A stretch of 26,472 bases of DNA from Spirogloea muscicola (lineage: Eukaryota; Streptophyta; Zygnematophyceae; Spirogloeales; Spirogloeaceae). Where the stretch lies: assembly GCA_009602725.1 (NCBI GenBank), contig WELB01000319.1:84417-110888 (forward strand), in the 5' to 3' direction. Under the pieces are notes generated by a model. The model saw only the letters and a list, made by a program, of their open reading frames with translations. It searched no databases and was not told the origin of the DNA. Shown one piece after another: positions 20,524-26,472 of the stretch. A program made the translations under genes and the position numbers. Positions within the stretch are counted from its first letter, which is position 1. Every line of letters starts with the position of its first letter.

Positions 20524-21236
20524 GACATGGGGAAGTTGCAGCAATGGTGCACGCATTGTAAACTGCGTGCAGCCAAGTGGCGATCTTTCAGAGCAGCCTC
20601 CTGTTCTCACTCTATCAACTGCCTGTTTGGAAGAGGCAGCAGCTCTGCTGGTGGTTTCCACAACAGCCCTGAGCATGTTCTGCACAACAACATTGCCAGG
20701 TCTCAAGTGTCAAGTGACATCTCAAGCACAAACTCCATATCAACAAGCTCAACCTTTGCAGTCAGCTCTGAGCCAGTATGTAATGTTGCTGCCCATTATT
20801 AGCATGGCCGCCAATGCTTCTCCACTTTGTTTTAGTATTGGCTATTTACTCAGTCGTCTTGTAGGACTACGTGAACCTGGCGAGTACACCATCCTTACCA
20901 AATCAGTCGCCAAGAAGGTCTGAGCAGCTGCGCATACTCCGGTAGATCTTGAGAAGCTCTCGCTGCACACTGCCGGCCTCTTCCACAGCATGCCGGCCTC
21001 TGCCTGCAAATAGGAAACAGCAATACTCGTGGTCTCAGAACAAGTGGAATCTGAGGCAAGCAGCAGGGGCTTGGACCCAGCAATTAGTCTATGTACTCTG
21101 AAGGATGGCTGACTTTGCATCTTTGCAGCAGCCAAGAATGACAAGAGATGGAGTGGTGCAGCCAAAGGCCGCCATTGGCCAGCTTAGTGAGAGCACAGGC
21201 TCAGACTCCACTGCTGCTTGGGAGCAGCATACCTAA
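20349..21236 (+). CDS. Unidentified spliced protein, 3' exons
   Basis: A chain of plus-strand segments fits in phase. An exon from 20349 (MVVLAGDAACLTPEIASLAR, later NLFRRSVQEG) is followed by one ending at 20699 with LSTACLEEAAALLVVSTTAL and FCTTTLPG. Next come 20865-20917 (LREPGEYTILTKSVAKK) and a terminal exon 21129-21236 (QPRMTRDGVVQPKAAIGQLS to a TAA). The last two junctions have good acceptors (CTTGTAG, CTTTGCAG) and consistent phase. The join between the first two is weak (a 59-bp intron with donor GTGGCC). I do not recognise the product. The segment could be a small independent gene between PSRP1 and the converging FAAP100-like gene, which ends 255 bp away, or a long PSRP1 tail. Confidence 0.35.
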
Positions 21237-21491
21237 GGATGCTTGGCCACCTTGACCTCGCAAGCGCCTCAAGGCCTGCATGCTTAGAGCTGATTGTGAG
21301 CTCAAGACTTACTCCAAATCACATTGCCATCGGGCATAAGTATCTTCGTCAGCCATGTGCATACAGATGTGCCGATCTTGCAACGTGCCTGTGCAGAACC
21401 TTGACCAACTAGGACCAAGGCTCCTGGGTCAGAGCATGAGTACAGAGGTCTTTTGCGGCATGGTAAGTGCTAAAGGTCCTCTGGAATCTGT

Positions 21492-24400
21492 CTAAATGCA
21501 AACGTCCTTTGATCGTCTCACCTCTAATTGAGAAATCAGCTCGACCAGTCGCCTCCTCAGTGGAGACCTCCCTGCACAAGCACTGGCTCGAGCCTCCATC
21601 TCTCCTTCTGGGTGTAGGGCTTTGGCTGCCGTGTATGGAGTGCTCTCCTCTTCCAGCTGTCTGCACTGCCTTGCCTTGCTCTCTCCTTTGTCCACTTTGA
21701 GTGCTGATTTTGAGGCTTTGCTCCCACCATCCGATCCAGCATTGTTCAGCTCCGGTGATTGTTCTGATAATAGGTGGCACTGTCTCTCGGCTACGCTTGC
21801 AATGCTCCGCACCCAGCGGGATGCAACGGCCTCGTGCACTTGCACCAGGAGCTCAAGTGAGTACGCTCGAATGCTAAGCTCCACTTCATGGAAAGCAGAT
21901 GGCAGCGGCGTCTCCTTGCCAAGCTCTGAGCACGGACCGCTGGCAGCAGCCATGGTGCTGCATCCTGGAACTACTGAGGGCTTGTACAGCTGCATTATGA
22001 AGTGGTCTCCAGATGGCGCGTCTAGCTCCAGCCTTGTCCTGCTCTGACACCCACACCGCAGGATCACATTGGCCAACATACCTCGGAAATCGCGATCACA
22101 AAGAACAGACACTAGCATCATAGCAGTAAGAGAACGGTATGAGGACGTCAGAATTGCTAACTCGATGCATAAGGACAGGTATGATGTCAAGATCTGGACC
22201 CATACTCCTCTAAATGAATCACTTGATATTCTTATTTACAGTCCTGAATGATTATCAGTGAGAAGGAACGCCACTTTGTAGGCCGCTTCCTCACCAGCTC
22301 CAACAGGCCAGTATGCCGCTCCTCAAAGCCAAGAAAGTGCCACGGCGAGCTATGCCCAAGAGGATCAGCGGCACCAGTGGAATTTAGGAGCAGCAGCATC
22401 AAGCTTGCTGTCACGCAGTCGTTGTCTGGCTTTTGATAGCTTTGCCGACTGCTGGACCCAATGGAGAAAGAGGCGCCACTACCAAGGGCCGGGCCAGGAG
22501 GCCGCGCAGCAGCCAGAACATCCAGCTCGACAGAGGCAAGCAGCATGCACGCCAGGTGCCTGTCGCGGCCAAGACTGCTGGGGGCCGCCTGGAGCCTGGC
22601 GACTGAGATGTGCGCAGCAGACGAATGGCAAAGGTAGCAGGTGATCGTCCCACTGGACAAACGGCTGTCAGACCAGAGGCCCTTCATGGCAATGGTGTGA
22701 GTCCACGCCGAGCCGCGAGGCAGGCCCCTGCCGCCGCGAATCAAGACGCTGTGGACCTCGGCAGAAGTCGCGCCTGCCGCCGTGATATGGACGAGCAAGA
22801 CCCAGCAAGCGGACATGTCATATGGTGACGCGTTGGACAAAGTGATGGCCAAATGTCCCTCCAGCCTGCAGGGCGCTGATTGCGCCGCCAACTCCTTTGA
22901 CGACGATGCTGCAGCAATACTGAGTCCCAGTGGAGGTTGCAAGCCGAAAACGCCATGCCCGACCGCAATGTCGCACGTCAGGCCCAGCGGTGGCACGGTG
23001 GCGGAGCTCGCCGCAAGGGCTTGGCAGATGGGCAGCGATATGGCCAGCTCCGCAATTGCGCCCTCTAGCTCAGCTGCCTGCAACTTCGCGGCACTCGTGC
23101 GCACCTCCAACTCGCTGATCGACGCCAGAGACATCTGCAAAGACGAGCACAACTCTGAGAGTCTGCTCAAGCTGTATGCAGCCGAAGCAACTCTACCACA
23201 CTTGACCTCAATCATTAGACCCCAACTGCCATGATGAGATCGAGGCAAGTTCACCAGAAAATTGGTAGTTATGATTGTTCCACGCCATGGTTTGCGACCA
23301 ATGCATTACATGGTGTTATCTCACTGACCTTTATGTCATGTTCAAGCTGCTCTAATGTCAGGCCCTGGCAGCCTCCAGACGGCACGTCTGGCTCAGCCTG
23401 CATATGTTGCCTTGCAGCTCCCAACTCGTACACTTCTCCTGCAGGTGTGTCTCCAGGTGGAGCTTGCAAGCCGCGTGCCACAAGGACTCGCCTTAGGCAA
23501 CCGTCGGAACCCAGAGCCAACACAGAGCAGCTGGCATCAACCTGGCCAGCATTGGCAACAACTGAGCCGCCTTCGACAACGTTGTGGGCCACAAAGTCCT
23601 CCACAATGTCACACGCCCAGTTGACCCCGCAACTCTGAGTGCTGGCAGCCGCCGCAAAAAGAGTACCATGGTATGCACCCTCCGGCGAGCTGAAGGCAAG
23701 ATCGCCATCCGCCGTGATGCAGGCCGACAGAATTGGGCAGGGCTCCACAGACAATTCAGACGTCGCCAAATGTCCTGGCTGCCTGCCCATGAATAGCACC
23801 TTGACCTTGCCCATTTGGCCTACAATCAGCAGCATCGTTGCCGCGGCAGAACTCCTGCTGTGCGGTAATGACGCCACGAGGATAGCCATAATCGGCTGCT
23901 CCAGATCGTCCAGCACTGCATCATTGCCACCACTGGCGGCTTGAGCATCGCCGCGAAGTACATACACGCAGCCATCGGTGTCGCCTGCAGCGCAATGGAG
24001 TTCCAGCGTTTTTTGTCACGGCAGCCCACCAATCTCCAAAATGTGAGATACGGTTGTCAGACTTAGCAGATCACAGCAGTCAAGCTAGAGAGTTTTGTTG
24101 GCTGCTTCTGCGTCCATCTGATATGAAAGTTAAGCTTTGCACTACCATGACTAAGTAATATTGGTAATTTCTCTGTACTCCAGTGTGTAGTCCTCAACCT
24201 TATGAATTTCGGATCGTAATTCCAGCCTAGTTGCTAAGAGACACAGGAGGACCTTCTTTCTCCATAGCATGGCCTATAAGCAAGACTCATGTCCTAAACA
24301 GACAGTCAAACAATCTGCCACCTTCAATGCACAACTCACACACCTTGCAGGAGGACAGATCCCTGCGAGCAGGACAGGTCGCACATGCCCCCAAAAAGCG

Positions 24401-26432
24401 CCGAGAAGAGGTCGTCAGTGATGCAGGCACCGCCAATAGCTCGGCTGCTGCCAGGTGCGCCCTCGGTGCTCACGTGAAGGAGAGCTGTAGGATCCCGGAA
24501 GTCGCCTGATGACAGTGCTCGCGGCGGCAGTGTCAACGCCATCGGCGAGGGGAGTTTGAGGAGCTGTGGTGGCCCCGAGGGCCCGGCAACGAATACCTGC
24601 ATGGCAGATGGACACAGTGGATCTCAGAGTGACAGCAGTTGACAAGGCTCAAAACATTCAAGACGTAAGACTAACTCGTCAGTTGAAACTTTGACATGGG
24701 CTTAGCTGGATGTCCTGAGCACTCATTCAGAATACAAAGATTGTGAGCTGATGCATCTACCTGACCTTGACACGATTATGTGGCTGTGTGCAAGCACCCC
24801 ATGTATCCAGCCACCAACACTAGAGACATGCCAGCCCAAGGGTTGCTAGAGTGGTGCTAAGAGGTGCTAACAGTGGCATGCAGTGGCTAAGTACCTTGTG
24901 ATGAGTGTGCAGGTTCTATGGCCTAAGTGATAAGTAGCATACAACCAAGCCCTGATGAGCTCGTAGACCTACCCAAACAATCTAGTACGTGAGTGGACCT
25001 CTGAGGCGCACCATCTGTCCAGTTCGGCAGAGGGCGCCTTTGGATCTGGCTCAGAGTAGCCCAGCTCGAAGCATTGCGAGGCCTTGTCAAGTCATGTTGG
25101 CGTGGCACGAGAGCTCACGGTGCCGGCAGGCCCAAAGCAGGCCGCTGAGGCCGCAGGAACAGTGCCGAGGAGCGTAGCTGCGCCGCTGTCAACAAGCTGC
25201 ACGATGGCGGCACCAGCAGCGGGGACTGCCAGGTGCTCCACACCCTCTGGCAAGCCGGCGTGGCCGCCAGTGCAGCTGCTGCCATGGCCGCCGCCGCCCT
25301 TGCTGCTGGCACTGCCGGCCGCCGTGCCAAGGTGACCGGCGTATATGTCGATGTCGTCAAAGAGCCCCCACACAGCGGTGGAGCCGCCATTGTCCTTGTC
25401 GCTGCCAACGATGCCACCGCTCTCCTCCGAGTCCTCGGCCAGCATGCTGCCCCTGCTGTCGTCATGCTGGCTGGACGGCTGCCGACCATCGCCACCAGCA
25501 GCAGCCGGCGGCGACTTGCGCTTCTTGAGCTGCCTGCTGGTATCCACTGGCCTGCACCCAATGAGCGGTGGCACAGCATGTGTCAGCAGCTCAAGCATCG
25601 CTATCTGGGCTCAGGGTTCCAGGTTCAGAAGTCAATGCTCAGGGTTCAAGGCTCGGAAGTGGAAGACCTCACTAATGACAGTTTGGAGGTTGAGATTAAG
25701 GTCTTCCCCATATGCCTAAACGCAAACCCTGAATGCCATATCTTATGCCCTTCGGCACCCTCTGGAGCTTCTGAACTCGTACTGTGTTTGTGAACCTCAG
25801 TACCTTATTTTGGACCGATTAGCACAGAAGTGAGACAGAGCCTCTCTGATGCGGCATCAGGCTGGTGAGCTGCAGGCCAGCGGTGCTGAGACACGGGCAC
25901 CACTGGACACCCCTCCCTCCTTCCACAACCCTGGCCTCCTAACGTCGTCTGGAGCTTGGACATGGATACACAGGAAGTGCGACTTCGAGTATGAGACTAC
26001 GGACCCAAAGTCCAGCTTAGGTTAGAGTCTAGGGCAGGGCTGAGGGCTAAGATCCAAGGCCGTAGTTCAGGACATTGGAGCTGTAACTTCAGATGCCTGC
26101 ACTTGTGGATCGGGCAAGACGCCAACACTGGGGTTTCCGAACCTCAGGGTTCCAACCTCGCCACAGTGGATCTACAAGGTACAGGCCAGCGGCTTGACGT
26201 GATAGTACCAGGCTCTTGCTTTCGGCAAGTGTAAGGGTCAATACGTAGAAGATGAATGGAAGATTTAGTATTACCGACACTGAGCCTTGTGCTCGGCCTG
26301 ACGCGCCGCCCAGACGCGGCCATCGGTGCCGACGACGACGAGCAGGGGGGCCTGGGTCGGCGGCTCGCCGGGGCGGCCGCCCTGCCAGCCCAGCAGGAGC
26401 GCAGCGACATCGCCAGGGCACCGCCACGCGCC
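21492..26432 (-). CDS. FAAP100: FAAP100-like Fanconi anaemia core-complex subunit, 5' partial
   Basis: FAAP100 partners FANCB and FANCL in the nuclear module that monoubiquitinates FANCD2 during interstrand-crosslink repair. Exons (minus): 26432-26275, 25551-25119, 24596-24344, 23984-23329, 23206-22240, 22156-21492. They give 3132 nt in consistent phase, ending at a TAA (at least 1043 residues; the human protein is about 880). The order of features follows FAAP100. The N-terminal propeller has LLVVVGTDGRVW, GLPEGVEHLAV and ITDDLFSALFGG. A later blade, GDTDGCVYVLRG, precedes AVLDDLEQPIMAILVASL, LLIVGQMGKVKVLFMG and CPILSACITADGDLAFSS. Then come a coiled coil (LSRLSELCSSLQMSLASISE, ELEGAIAELAISL) and a beta-sandwich with LEGHLAITLSNAS and SSGTITCYLCHS. 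The C-terminal part has MLVSVLCDRDFRG, HEVELSIRAYSLELLVQVHE and a final Leu/Arg helix. The match is from memory of the vertebrate protein, so divergence is high. No ATG is visible: upstream in-frame stops mean the first exon lies beyond the window. Confidence 0.7.
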
Positions 26433-26472
26433 CTACGCGCCGCAGCCCGCGGGAGCGCCGCCTCAGTGCCGG

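Noticed and set aside
21488-21521. Possible last intron of the FAAP100-like gene (donor GTGAGAC)
   Set aside because: It would be only 34 bp long, much shorter than the other introns; reading through to the TAA at 21492 is simpler.
1-26472. CRISPR array or bacterial-type operon
   Set aside because: No regularly spaced repeats; genes are spliced and lie on both strands.

Overview
This is a nuclear genome segment from a photosynthetic eukaryote, most likely a green alga. The genes are broken into many short exons. One encodes a chloroplast ribosome hibernation factor behind a transit-peptide-like leader. There are degenerate plant-type telomere repeats (CCCTAAA-like), and both strands carry genes without operon structure. 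First exons are extremely GC-rich (GCC/GGC runs) and later exons are close to neutral. I cannot name the species.

Layout. 1-212: tandem CpG-rich 117-bp repeat. About 884-1477 (-): unidentified spliced gene. 1786-3977 (-): DTW-domain tRNA aminocarboxypropyltransferase in four exons. 3991-4333 (+): first two exons of nucleoside diphosphate kinase, head to head with the DTW gene and cut off just before an ambiguous base (N) at 4375. 4389-9341 (+): a complete 11-exon DUF819 membrane protein of about 389 residues. About 10190-16700: retrotransposon wreckage, with two different gag/protease elements each folded into a long inverted repeat. 17131-19453 (+): PSRP1, a long-form ribosome hibernation factor, in six exons, followed by unresolved plus-strand exons up to 21236. 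21492-26432 and beyond (-): a large six-exon gene (at least 1043 codons) that I read as FAAP100, a subunit of the Fanconi anaemia core complex; its 5' end lies outside the window.

The host genes are unrelated housekeeping genes (tRNA modification, nucleotide metabolism, plastid membrane, plastid translation, DNA crosslink repair) and show no shared pathway. The most notable points are the two hairpin-forming retroelement pairs with the same polarity, the algal FAAP100-like gene, the overlapping head-to-head DTW/NDPK start region, and the apparent loss of the NDPK 3' part at a probable assembly join. All exon boundaries were placed by eye from GT/AG signals, reading phase and family conservation.
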